Assembly: GCA_020722245.1 (NCBI GenBank)
Contig: DYLE01000001.1
Location: 1-46,753, forward strand
Reading direction: 5' to 3'
Origin: Desulfonema limicola
GTDB lineage: Bacteria; Desulfobacterota; Desulfobacteria; Desulfobacterales; Desulfosalsimonadaceae
Length of the DNA stretch: 46,753 nucleotides
The notes beneath the pieces were generated by a model. That model was not told the DNA's origin. It saw only the letters and a program-made list of their open reading frames with translations, and made no database searches. This document shows positions 9,129-18,600 of this stretch, piece by piece. The translations under genes were made by a program, and so were the position numbers. Position 1 is the first letter of the stretch. Each line of letters starts with the position of its first letter.

Positions 9129-11165
9129 TCAAATTTTCTGCAAAACCATGGCGGTTCGTGTGGGAAGGTAGAGGCTGAGCATCTGCCGGGACGCGGGGGG
9201 TGTGGATTCGGCAATCGTCCAATGGGTCTGGCCTGCCTCCAGCCGGTTGTGCCCGCCGTAAATCGAGGCGTCGGTGTCCAGGATCATGCGGTAGGCTCCG
9301 GGCGGCGCCTCGAACCGGTAATCGGTAAATGATCGGGTGGGGTGAAAGTTAAACGCAAACATCAGGCCTGCCCGCATAAAGATGATCACCTTGTCGGCAT
9401 CATGTTCGTAGATCAAATGGGGGCTTTTGGCCTTAAACAGGCTAAATTCCTGAGCCAGACGGATCATGTCCCGGTCAAAACAGGCAAGCTGCCGGTATTT
9501 CAGATCGGGCGCATCCACCAGATGCCATTGCCGGCGGGCGTATTTAAAGCTCCAGTTGTTCTGCTGCCTCGGAAAGTCGATCCATTCCGGATGCCCGAAT
9601 TCGTTGCCCATAAAATTTAAGTACCCGTCCCCGGCCGTGGCCAGGGTGATCAGCCGGATCAGCTTGTGCAGCGCCACGCCGCGGTCAACCCGAAGGTCCG
9701 GATCATCGATGCGCATGTGATCAAACATGTTCTGCCCGATCAGCCGGAATATCAGGGTCTGGTCTCCGACCAGGGCCTGGTCGTGGGATTCCGCGTAGCT
9801 GATGGTTTTTTCATCGGCCCGGCGGTTGTTGAGCTCAAACCACAGCTGACCCATCGGCCAGTTTTCGTCCGGCGTATCTTTGACCAGTTTGATCCAGTAA
9901 TCCGGAACCCCCATGGCGAACCGGTAGTCAAAGCCGAACCCGCCGTCGTCAATGGGGGCGGCCAGTCCCGGCATGCCGCTGATATCCTCGGCGATCGAAA
10001 TGGCGTCGGGTTTCACCTGATGAATGACGGTGTTGGCAAGCGCCAGGTAGACCAGCGCATCCTCGTCCACGTTGGCATTAAAATAATCCTCGTAAGAAGT
10101 AAACACCTTTTCAAGCCCGTGATCCAGGTAGAGCATGCTGGTGACCCCGTCAAACCGGAAGCCGTCCACATGGTATTCATCCAGCCAGAACCGGCAGTTG
10201 GAAAGCAGAAAATGAAGCACCTGGATTTTGCCGTAGTCAAAGCACCGGCTGTCCCATGCCGTATGCCGGCCCCGTGGCCCGTCATGAAAATACTGGTAGG
10301 GGGTTCCGTCGAACCGGCTGAGCCCCTCCACCTCGTTGCTTACGGAATGCGAGTGAACGATGTCCATGATAACAAGCAGACCGGCTTCATGCGCTGCATC
10401 GATGAGCGCTTTGAAGTCATCCGGCGTGCCGAACCGGGAGGAAGCGGCAAAAAAGCTGGAAACATGGTAGCCGAAGGACCCATAATAGGGGTGCTCCGGA
10501 ATGGCCATGAGCTGAACTATGTTATACCCGGCCTCGATGATCCGCGGCAGGATGTTTTTTTGAAATTCGATGTAGCTCCCGATCCCCTCATACTCCTGGG
10601 CCATGCCTATATGCGCCTCGTAGATGAACAGCCCGTTGGAAGGGGGCGGGGGGGATGTGCAACGCCAAATATAAGGGATAGCGGGGGCCCAGACCTGGGC
10701 GTTGAAGATCAGGGTGGTCGGGTCCTGCACCACCCGCCGGGCATAAGCCGGGATCCGGTCGCCCTGGCCGCCGGGCCAGTGGACCCGCAGCCGGTATAGA
10801 TCCTGGTGCTTGAGGGCCGAACGGGGAAGGGCAATCTCCCACACACCTTCAGTATCGGATCGCGTCAACCGGTACTCCGGCAGTTCACGCCAATCGGTGG
10901 CTTGACCGATCAAATAGACGGCATCGGCGTTGGGCGCCCATTCCCGAAATACCCATTCACGACCGGTATCATGCAGTCCGAAAAATTCATGCCCGGCGCT
11001 AAAATCAGCCAGCGTGGTTTTCCCGCCGGTCAGCCGGTGCTCGGTTTCGGCGATCGCATAAAGACGGCGTTTGAGGTGGGCTTCGTAGGGCTTGAGCAGC
11101 GGATCCCGAAGCAGCAGCCGGGCGATTCGACGCGAAACAGGATGATTGTCGAAGGGATTTTCCAT
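9129..11165 (-). CDS. glgB: 1,4-alpha-glucan branching enzyme, eukaryote-like (GH13_8) type
   Basis: Creates alpha-1,6 branches in glycogen by cutting and transferring alpha-1,4 chains. 678 residues, close to the roughly 700 of eukaryotic branching enzymes. A CBM48 domain lies at about 55-160, then a GH13 barrel. Catalytic residues are visible: nucleophile Asp339 in GFRFDGVTSMLY, acid/base Glu393 in IAEDISGMP, and Asp462 in AESHDQ. FRFDGVTSMLY and MGNEFGHPEWIDFPR are hallmarks of the eukaryotic-type subfamily. Last gene of the glycogen cluster, 30 bases after glgA, with a weak ribosome site (AAAAGA). There is no room for a terminator before the opposing gene. Confidence 0.92.
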   Translation of the reverse strand: MENPFDNHPVSRRIARLLLRDPLLKPYEAHLKRRLYAIAETEHRLTGGKTTLADFSAGHEFFGLHDTGREWVFREWAPNADAVYLIGQATDWRELPEYRLTRSDTEGVWEIALPRSALKHQDLYRLRVHWPGGQGDRIPAYARRVVQDPTTLIFNAQVWAPAIPYIWRCTSPPPPSNGLFIYEAHIGMAQEYEGIGSYIEFQKNILPRIIEAGYNIVQLMAIPEHPYYGSFGYHVSSFFAASSRFGTPDDFKALIDAAHEAGLLVIMDIVHSHSVSNEVEGLSRFDGTPYQYFHDGPRGRHTAWDSRCFDYGKIQVLHFLLSNCRFWLDEYHVDGFRFDGVTSMLYLDHGLEKVFTSYEDYFNANVDEDALVYLALANTVIHQVKPDAISIAEDISGMPGLAAPIDDGGFGFDYRFAMGVPDYWIKLVKDTPDENWPMGQLWFELNNRRADEKTISYAESHDQALVGDQTLIFRLIGQNMFDHMRIDDPDLRVDRGVALHKLIRLITLATAGDGYLNFMGNEFGHPEWIDFPRQQNNWSFKYARRQWHLVDAPDLKYRQLACFDRDMIRLAQEFSLFKAKSPHLIYEHDADKVIIFMRAGLMFAFNFHPTRSFTDYRFEAPPGAYRMILDTDASIYGGHNRLEAGQTHWTIAESTPPASRQMLSLYLPTRTAMVLQKI

Positions 11166-11195
11166 TCTTTTAAAAACAGTGTATGGAGGCGGGTC

Positions 11196-12707
11196 TCAGG
11201 TGATGAGCGGCCGTTTCAGCATCCGTTCATAAAGTTCGATGTACTGACGGGCGGTCACGTCATGTTTGAATGTATTGGCCGCATGGCGCATGATTCGCCG
11301 GATGTGTTTTTCCCGCAGCTTCAAGGGAAGATTGAAAAACCGCATCGCCTCTCCTATCGCCCAGAAAAGGCCGCCGGAATCAAAGGTTTCGAACAAAAAA
11401 CCGTTTCCAACACCTTTGCCGATATCTAAGGGGATGGTGGTGTCATGGATGCCGCCGGTATCCCGGGCCACCGGAAGGGATCCGTAAATGGGGGCGATCA
11501 TCTGGGGGAGGCCGCAGGGTTCAAACAAAGACGGCATCAGGATAAAGTCGGAGGCCGCATACGCCAGACGGGAGAGGTTTTCGTCGAAATCGCAGACCGC
11601 CACCCGGCGGTGCAGCCCATGAAACGCGACGATGTCGTGAAAATGTTGTTTAAAGACCCCGTTTGCGACGAAAACAATTTGCAGGTTTTTCTCCCAGTAG
11701 GTATGAACCACATGGTAAAGGATTTCGGCCATGAGCTGGCAACCCTTCTGAACATCGTCCACACGGGAGGGCCAGAAGAAGATCGGCGCGTGATCATCTT
11801 CAATCAGGCCCAGGGTTTTTTGAAGGTGGCGTTTATTTTCCAGTTTTCCGGCAATGACATCTTTATGACTGTAGCGGCGGACCAGTGCGGTGTCAATGGC
11901 CGGGTTAAAGCTGGGATCCGGCGCGTTCAGGATACCGACCGCGCAGTCCGCATAATATTTATTGGTCAGCTCCCGGCGAAGATGGGGGGGGATAATATCA
12001 AAGTAGCCGTTGACGATTTCCTTCAAAAAGGTCGGGCTTACGGTATTCACGAAGTGGGCCGCAAACACGCCGCTGCATAAAAAATCCACCGGATTGGTTT
12101 CCCGGGTGGATTCATATTCCACCGCCATGTTTTCATAGTAGAGATGGTCCCAGAAATAGGCTGCGTCGATTCCCCGGTCCTCGATCTGGGCCAGGGTGGT
12201 TTTGACCGTATGAATGTTATGAAGGGTGAACAGACAGGGGATCTCCATGCGCCGGGCCATGGCCGGTAGCAGCGCGGTCATCCAGTCATTACAGTGGATC
12301 AGGTCCGGTTTGACCTGGGGAACAATATGGTTCATGACCTCCCGCTGAAACGCAAGGGAGATGTGCAGGTTTTCCATGCCGTAATTGGAGTAGACATTGC
12401 GCAGATAGAAAAAGGCCCGGTCTTCGGCCAGGTGGATCCGCTCATCCGGCATATGCTCCCGGATCATCTGTTGCTGCTCCCGGAGCAGCGGGTCCATTCG
12501 GGTGTCAAACATAAATCGGTAATCCGGAATGGCCACATGGACATCCGCGCCCTGGCTGAAGAGCTCGTTGATCAGGGCCGCGGAGACATCCGCAAGCCCG
12601 CCGGCCTTGGCGGTCACCTGGTCGGCCTGGCTCCCCATCCCCACCGGCAGATAGGTGGTTTCCGGGGTGACAATCAGAATGCGCGGGTTTTTTTTGACAA
12701 CATCCAT
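11196..12707 (-). CDS. glgA: Glycogen (starch) synthase, GT5 family
   Basis: Elongates alpha-1,4-glucan from a nucleotide-glucose donor. 503 residues with two Rossmann-like domains. The family KxGGL motif is KAGGLADVS (Lys34 onward), preceded by an unusually long loop, GMGSQADQVTA. The C-terminal donor-site motif is SLFEPCGLPQMIAPIYGSLP, with RDTGGIHDT after it. Bacterial GT5 enzymes normally use ADP-glucose, but no ADP-glucose pyrophosphorylase gene lies nearby, so the donor and its source are open. It follows glgP by 41 bases and precedes glgB by 30. The ribosome site is modest (GGAAAT). Confidence 0.92.
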   Translation of the reverse strand: MDVVKKNPRILIVTPETTYLPVGMGSQADQVTAKAGGLADVSAALINELFSQGADVHVAIPDYRFMFDTRMDPLLREQQQMIREHMPDERIHLAEDRAFFYLRNVYSNYGMENLHISLAFQREVMNHIVPQVKPDLIHCNDWMTALLPAMARRMEIPCLFTLHNIHTVKTTLAQIEDRGIDAAYFWDHLYYENMAVEYESTRETNPVDFLCSGVFAAHFVNTVSPTFLKEIVNGYFDIIPPHLRRELTNKYYADCAVGILNAPDPSFNPAIDTALVRRYSHKDVIAGKLENKRHLQKTLGLIEDDHAPIFFWPSRVDDVQKGCQLMAEILYHVVHTYWEKNLQIVFVANGVFKQHFHDIVAFHGLHRRVAVCDFDENLSRLAYAASDFILMPSLFEPCGLPQMIAPIYGSLPVARDTGGIHDTTIPLDIGKGVGNGFLFETFDSGGLFWAIGEAMRFFNLPLKLREKHIRRIMRHAANTFKHDVTARQYIELYERMLKRPLIT

Positions 12708-12748
12708 GAAGATTTCCGGTTAAGGCTTATCGATGGTTCTGAGAGGCC

Positions 12749-15301
12749 TTAGGACCAGGTGATCAGGCCGGGCGTAAATTTCAGAAAGTCGTCGCCGACC
12801 GGGACTACCCGGGCGGTCATGCCGTAGCGGCCCGAGACCTGGCAGGTGAACATGCACTCATAGAGATACTCCCCGTTTCCCTGGTCTTTAGCGACATTCA
12901 TTTTTTCAACCTCAATGGTTTCAAGGTGCTCCACGGATTTCATTTTTCCATAGCAGAGATCCACCTCCACCTCTTCCGGCTTTATATTCCCCAGGAAGAC
13001 CGAGACAGTGACCTGAAACCGGTCCCCGACCCGGAAGGGGCCGTCCATGCTTCGGCTCGGATGAGCGATTTTGATGGTTTTCCATTCGTTGGTCAGTCGT
13101 TTACGCAGGTTCATCAGCCGCTGGGCTTCCTGGGCGCGGTTGTTGAGCAGTTCATCGTACCTGCGGGAGGCCGGCACATACGCGGAACGAGAGTAACGCA
13201 TGACCATCTGATGGGTGCAGAACTGGCGCAACGCCATTTTCATGGAGGACTTCATCATCTTGACCCATTTTTCGGGCATATCCCCATCCCTCTGGTCGTA
13301 AAAACAGGGGATCACCTCGTTCTCAAGGACATTATACAAGGCCTGGCTCTCAATCGCGTCCTGGTATTCAAAGTCGGTATATTCCTCACCGTTTCCGATC
13401 CGCCATCCGGTTTCCGGGGAATATCCCTCGCACCACCATCCGTCCAGGATGCCGACATTGAGCACGCCGTTGGCCGCAGCCTTCATGCCGGAGGTGCCGC
13501 AGGCCTCAAGCGGGCGCCGGGGGGTGTTCAGCCAGACATCGCACCCCTGAACCAGGTGCCTGGCGAGATACGGATCATAGTCCTCAATAAATATAAATCG
13601 ATGGCGGATTTTTTCGCGGCGGGCGAATTCGATCAACCGGCGGATCATCTCCTTGCCGTCATTGTCCTTTGGATGGGCTTTTCCGGCAACGATGATCTGG
13701 ACCGGGAAATCCTTGGAGGTCAGAATCGCCTCCAGGCGTTCCGGATCCCGAAACATCAGATGCGCCCGTTTATAGGTGGCAAAGCGACGGGCGAAACCGA
13801 TGGTGAGGGCCTCGTGATCCAGCACCGTTCCGGCGGTTTCAATGATCGACTTGGGGGCGTTCCGGCGTTTGTATTGTTGAATCATCATGTTGCGGCAGGC
13901 GCGGATGAGCCGCGCCCGGCACATCTCATGCGCCCGCCAGAGTTCTTCGTCGTAGATATCATCAATCCGGTCGATCATGTCGTCCGTGAGTTGGGCGTTC
14001 AATCGCCATTCCGGGCCGAGGTACCGATCGAACAGGGTGGAATTTTCAATGGAAATCCACGAGGGGATATGAACCCCGTTGGTGATATGCTTGATGGGAA
14101 CCTCGTTTTCAGGATGCCCGGGCCAGATCCCCGCCCACATCCGCCGGGCCACCTGGCCGTGCAGTTCGCTGACGCCATTGCAGTACTGGGCCATGCGCAG
14201 GCCCAGCACGAACATGGAAAAGGGACTGCCGTTTCCGTTTTTTTTAAGCTGCCCCCATGAAACGATTTCATTGACCGAGGTCTGAAAATCCTTTTCAAAG
14301 GGCTTAAGATAGGGGATCACCTGGTCGACGGGGAACTCATCATGCCCGGCCGCAACCGGGGTGTGGGTCGTAAACACCGTGGTTCGGGGGATGACCTCCC
14401 TTGCGGTTGGTAGATCAATCTGATGCCTGCGCATGATCTGGGCGAGCCGCTCAATCCCGACAAAGGAACAGTGGCCTTCATTTAAATGGCAGACCGTGGG
14501 ATAAATTCCCATGGCTTCAAGCGCCCGCATACCGCCGATGCCCAAAAGGACCTCCTGGGCCAGCCTGACCCTGTAATCCGCGGTGTATAACCTTGAGGTG
14601 ATTTTGCGTTTTTCAGGGGAGTTTTCCCTCAGATCGGTGTCGAGCAGATACAGGGGGATCCTGCCGACCATCACCTTAAGCACCTGGGCATGGATGTCGC
14701 CGTCAAACCCGCCGACCCTGATGTAGAGGTCTTTTCCGTTGACGTCCAGCGCCCGTTGAAGGGGTAACTGATACAGGTCGGTTTCGGGGTATTCTTCCTG
14801 CTGCCATCCGTTCTGGTCCAGGTATTGATGAAAATACCCGTTTCGATACAGCAGCCCCACGGCGACAAGGGGTTCCCCCAGGTCGGACGCGGCCTTGAGG
14901 TGATCGCCGGCCAACATGCCCAGGCCCCCCGCAAACAGGGGCAGGCTTTCATGGATGCCGTATTCCATGGAAAAATAGGCGACGGTTCCATTCACCTGGT
15001 CCGCGGGGTCGAGCGGCTTCGGCGGGGTTAGAACCTGACTTTCAAAAGCCGCTTTTACCCTCTGAAAATGCAGGGCAAAACTTTCGTCTTTGGAGATCGC
15101 CTCCAGCTGCTCCTGGGGGATCATGGAAAAAAATTGAATCGGGTTTCTCCCGGATTTGCTCCAGAGCTTGGGGTCGATCCGGCGCAACAGCTCAATGGCG
15201 TCCAGGTTCCATGTCCACCAGAGGTTTCTCACCATTTTTTCCGCAAAAGCAAGGTGCTCGGGAATTTTCGGATATACCTGAAACAGCTGAATATGGCTCA
15301 T
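12749..15301 (-). CDS. glgP: Alpha-glucan (glycogen/maltodextrin) phosphorylase, GT35
   Basis: Releases glucose-1-phosphate from the non-reducing ends of alpha-1,4-glucan, using pyridoxal phosphate. 850 residues. The N-terminus (about 1-95, FQVYPKIPEHLAFAEKMVRN and WWTWN) matches the DUF3417 segment of the shorter bacterial/archaeal phosphorylase group rather than the E. coli GlgP/MalP type. The PLP-lysine motif GTSGMKAAANGVLN lies near residue 604. About 110 residues beyond the catalytic domain form a beta-rich C-terminal domain (VGDRFQVTVSVFLGNIKPEEV), usual for this group. The start has AAGGGG upstream. It is 12 bases after the CBM48 gene and certainly in one transcript with it. Confidence 0.93.
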   Translation of the reverse strand: MSHIQLFQVYPKIPEHLAFAEKMVRNLWWTWNLDAIELLRRIDPKLWSKSGRNPIQFFSMIPQEQLEAISKDESFALHFQRVKAAFESQVLTPPKPLDPADQVNGTVAYFSMEYGIHESLPLFAGGLGMLAGDHLKAASDLGEPLVAVGLLYRNGYFHQYLDQNGWQQEEYPETDLYQLPLQRALDVNGKDLYIRVGGFDGDIHAQVLKVMVGRIPLYLLDTDLRENSPEKRKITSRLYTADYRVRLAQEVLLGIGGMRALEAMGIYPTVCHLNEGHCSFVGIERLAQIMRRHQIDLPTAREVIPRTTVFTTHTPVAAGHDEFPVDQVIPYLKPFEKDFQTSVNEIVSWGQLKKNGNGSPFSMFVLGLRMAQYCNGVSELHGQVARRMWAGIWPGHPENEVPIKHITNGVHIPSWISIENSTLFDRYLGPEWRLNAQLTDDMIDRIDDIYDEELWRAHEMCRARLIRACRNMMIQQYKRRNAPKSIIETAGTVLDHEALTIGFARRFATYKRAHLMFRDPERLEAILTSKDFPVQIIVAGKAHPKDNDGKEMIRRLIEFARREKIRHRFIFIEDYDPYLARHLVQGCDVWLNTPRRPLEACGTSGMKAAANGVLNVGILDGWWCEGYSPETGWRIGNGEEYTDFEYQDAIESQALYNVLENEVIPCFYDQRDGDMPEKWVKMMKSSMKMALRQFCTHQMVMRYSRSAYVPASRRYDELLNNRAQEAQRLMNLRKRLTNEWKTIKIAHPSRSMDGPFRVGDRFQVTVSVFLGNIKPEEVEVDLCYGKMKSVEHLETIEVEKMNVAKDQGNGEYLYECMFTCQVSGRYGMTARVVPVGDDFLKFTPGLITWS

Positions 15302-15313
15302 AGTTTACCCCTT

Positions 15314-15622
15314 CTATACGATGATGACCGAGTTGTCCGTGCCGGGAAATCCGCTGTGTACATACTTATCCGCCATCGGGTCATTGATCCAGGTCTGCTC
15401 GTCGATGAAATACCGAAAGGCGTATTCATGGCCAACGGCAAAGTCAAGGGTTAGAGCAAAGGATCCGTTTTTCTGTTTTTTCATGGGGGTCTCTTTTTGA
15501 TGCCAGTTGTTGAACTCTCCCACCAGGTGAACGGTTTGCGCATCCGGCGCCTCCTCTTTGGAGAGTTTGAAGGTCACCCTGCAAATCCCTTTGGTTTTAA
15601 GGTATTTCTTTTGAATACTCAT
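15314..15622 (-). CDS. Stand-alone CBM48 (AMPK-beta-like glycogen-binding) protein
   Basis: 102 residues forming one early-set/CBM48 beta-sandwich. Typical landmarks are VTFKLS, VHLVGEFNNWHQKETPM, YAFRYFIDEQTWINDP and the C-terminal NSVIIV strand. The Trp in FNNW and Trp/Asp in TWINDP sit where related domains bind glucan chains. No catalytic domain is attached. Start ATG follows GGAGGAGTT. Lying between the debranching enzyme and the phosphorylase, it probably tethers or recruits an enzyme to glycogen. It resembles the short 'glycogen recognition' proteins found in several Desulfobacterota, whose role is not established. Confidence 0.85.
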   Translation of the reverse strand: MSIQKKYLKTKGICRVTFKLSKEEAPDAQTVHLVGEFNNWHQKETPMKKQKNGSFALTLDFAVGHEYAFRYFIDEQTWINDPMADKYVHSGFPGTDNSVIIV

Positions 15623-15642
15623 AACTCCTCCTTTTGATGATG

Positions 15643-15672
15643 AAAAAATGATTCACCCCGAACCGAATCATT
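15643..15672 (-). terminator. Candidate intrinsic terminator/attenuator overlapping the debranching-enzyme stop
   Basis: Read on the - strand, AATGATTC (15672-15665), a 10-base loop and GAATCATT (15654-15647) make an 8-bp stem, continued by a T run. The stem begins in the stop codon of the debranching enzyme. The stem is AT-rich, so termination would be partial; this could lower expression of the four downstream genes relative to the first. Confidence 0.5.
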
Positions 15673-18600
15673 ATTTCGTTAAATGTTTCCATACCCTTAT
15701 CCATTCACTGACCCCCCAGGCCTGGGCATCGCATCCGCGCTGGGCATGCGGATAATCGCCGTCCGTGATTTCGGGGATCTGACCGGTGCAGCCGGCGTTC
15801 ATGAGAACGCTGCTGCTCCCCATCCAGGACTGAGCGGTTTTTTTCCCGGGTTCGCCGTATACCCTTGCCCAGGCCTCGCAGAATGAAGGAAAAATCCATG
15901 TCCATGCCGTTCCGTTGTGATAGGCGGGTTTGCGCCGGGAGTCCTCATCCCCCGCATAAACGCCCTGGTAGGGGTGATAGGGATCGTTGCAGAGCGATCC
16001 ATGATGCGTGATCTTCAACGGACGTTTGACGGCCTGATCGGCCAGGCTTCGCAGGGCGCCGGGGACCACCAGGGATTCGCAGCTTCTGACCGCGGCCCGC
16101 ATCATTACCCGGTCGGTCACGGCGCCGAGGGTTATGGCAAACAACTGATTCGGTCGCAGGGCATCATCGATTTCAGCCTTATCGGCGGAGACGCCCGCAG
16201 GCGCGTGCAGGCAATCCGAAAAATAGCCGGCCTCCCGCAGGTAAAACCGTTCCTTGATGCCCCGCTGAAGCTGATCCGCCCGATCCGCCCATTTACATTT
16301 TTTATTCAGACTATCAACCTGCGCCAAAAATTTCAAGGCATAATACCAGAGCGCCTGAATTTCGATGGGATACCCTTCCCGGGGCGTGGCCGCCGGATGA
16401 TTGGTGTCCATCCAGGTGAAATGGGCCGGGCTGAAGACCATGCTGGTGCTTGAATCCACATGAATCCCGTTGGGGGTCCCTTGAAGATAGGACGCGCCGA
16501 TGGAGACCAGAACCTGTTGAATCGTCCGTTTCCCGCAGGTTTGGGTGAGGAAATTTTTCTTGCCGGTATGGCGGATCAGCTCTTTACATGCGACAAAAAA
16601 CCAGAGGGGGGCGTCCGAGGTGTCCCGGTTTGTCGCATCCATGCCGCGGATCATGTTCGGCAGGGTTCCGTTATCTTCGAACTGCGCAAATTTTTTCAGG
16701 ATGGCCTCGGCCTCGGAAACAAACCCGGCCGCGATCAATCCCCGGGCCACGATCAGGGTGTCCCGTCCCCAGTCCAGAAACCAGGGATAGCCGGCGATGA
16801 TGGTTTTCATCTCATTCCGGCGAACGATGTACTGCTTGAGCGCTGAAACCATGGCTTCAAGGGGATCCTGTTGAACGGGGGTAGCGGATCGCGAAACAGC
16901 AGTGAAATGGGTTTTTGGCTCCTCGGTCTGTTGAAAGGTGCCTGTCTCCATGCCGCTTGCGGTTAACCGGACCGTCTCGTTACCCTTCAGAAACGCCGAG
17001 AAGTACCCCGGGCTGAAAAGATCCGTGTACGGATCCAGGCCCCGCTGGGCTTCCGCTTCTAAATAAACCATATACCGCCATTCGGGTTCCCAGACAAACC
17101 CGCCGGAGGAGATGCCCACATCCAGGAGGTGGTCCGAATACGGCTTGAAAATAAAGCCGTTGGGCCGGACGGCGCAGGCGGAGCGCCAGTGGTGCTCGGG
17201 GCCAAGGTAGGCCTTGGTGTTTTCATGGAAATTCCGGTCGTCGATATCCGGCCGGATAATCAGTTGGACGGGTTTCTTGTTTGAAAGCTGGTTTGTCCGG
17301 CCGCTGCTTTTGGCCTTGCGGCTGAAACTCAGGTTGATCCGGTTGCAGCCGGCGATCAGCTGTGCGGTGACCGACATCACGACATGCTGCCCCTGGCCGC
17401 AGGGTATGGAAAACCGCCAGGCGCACCGGGACCCATCTTCAACCCTGAAATCCTCCAGGGAATCGATGGAAATCTCCTGGGAGTACCCCTGAAACACAAT
17501 CCAGGCCCGGCATCGAATCAGCAACATTCGGCGGTCCACCGGAAAATCCGAATGCAGATTGGCGGCAAGAAGCGCATCATACTTGCTTTTCAGCCTCCCC
17601 CAGGCCGCGTGCGCCCGCATCATGGCGCCCCGGCCGTTGGTTCCCAGAAAAAGCAGGGGGTTGTCAAACAGGCTCTCCCTGCGGAATACCCGTTTGACCG
17701 ACACCTGTTCCGGTCGGGATAAATACAGCAGGGGAGCATCCACATGGATAACCTTTTTTTTTCGGTAGATGGTCAATTTCAGCGTGGCGGCCGTGTGATG
17801 ATCGCAAACCGGCTGGGGCATCACCAACGCGCTATGGACCTTGTCGTTGCCCACCAGGCTGAAGGCGACCGCCAGGGTTCGTTCGGAATCGGTTTCCTGG
17901 CGGACTATCCGGGCATGAAACGGCGCATCGATTCTTATCAGCAAAAAATGGTCCGGAGGCAGCAGGGTTTGCCTGCGGGCATCCTGGGGCCAGTTCCAGG
18001 TGATGACCCGCGATTCCTCGGAGCAGGGGTTCATCCTTCTGCAGAATTCCACCGGATCCGCGGCAAGTTCGTCTGCGGCTGCATTCGGATCGAACCCTTC
18101 AAGATCGATCAGGCCGTGGTAAAACCGATGGACATCCAGGGCCAGGGCGCGCAGCGCCTGATGATGAATCTGTTGGGGAAGAGCCGCCTCGCTGATTACA
18201 GGCCCGTGATAGGTCTTCAGGTCTTGCGCGTCCGGCGAAAGGCAGCGCACCTGGCAGGGATTCAGGTCATGGGTTAAGCGTCCGTGGTTTGTGTTGACCG
18301 TGATCGATTCTTCCTGGAGAAGATCTATGTATTGATTTGAAAAAATACCGGTGTCGTTTGAATCCCATTCGGCCGTGGCCGTATGCGTCAAATCCAGATT
18401 GATCAGCACGATCAGCTTTTTGCCGCTGGGAATATGGTGCCGCAGAAGGGTGAGGCAGTTACCGCCTCCTTTTTGAATCAGACGGATCTCCACCTGATCG
18501 AAAAAGGCCGGGTGGGACTTGAGCAGGTGGTTGATCCGTTGAATCCACGGCACCTGATTGATATCGGCGTTCCAGTTTAAGGAACAGGCGTTGTGTACAT

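Noticed and set aside
9666..10799. 377-codon open frame on the + strand inside glgB (similar long frames lie opposite glgA, glgP and the debranching gene)
   Set aside because: Opposite-strand shadows of well-matched enzymes; biased composition and no recognisable motif.
12712..12755. AAGGC/GCCTT pair between glgP and glgA as a terminator
   Set aside because: Only a 5-6 bp stem with a long loop and no T run on the transcribed strand.
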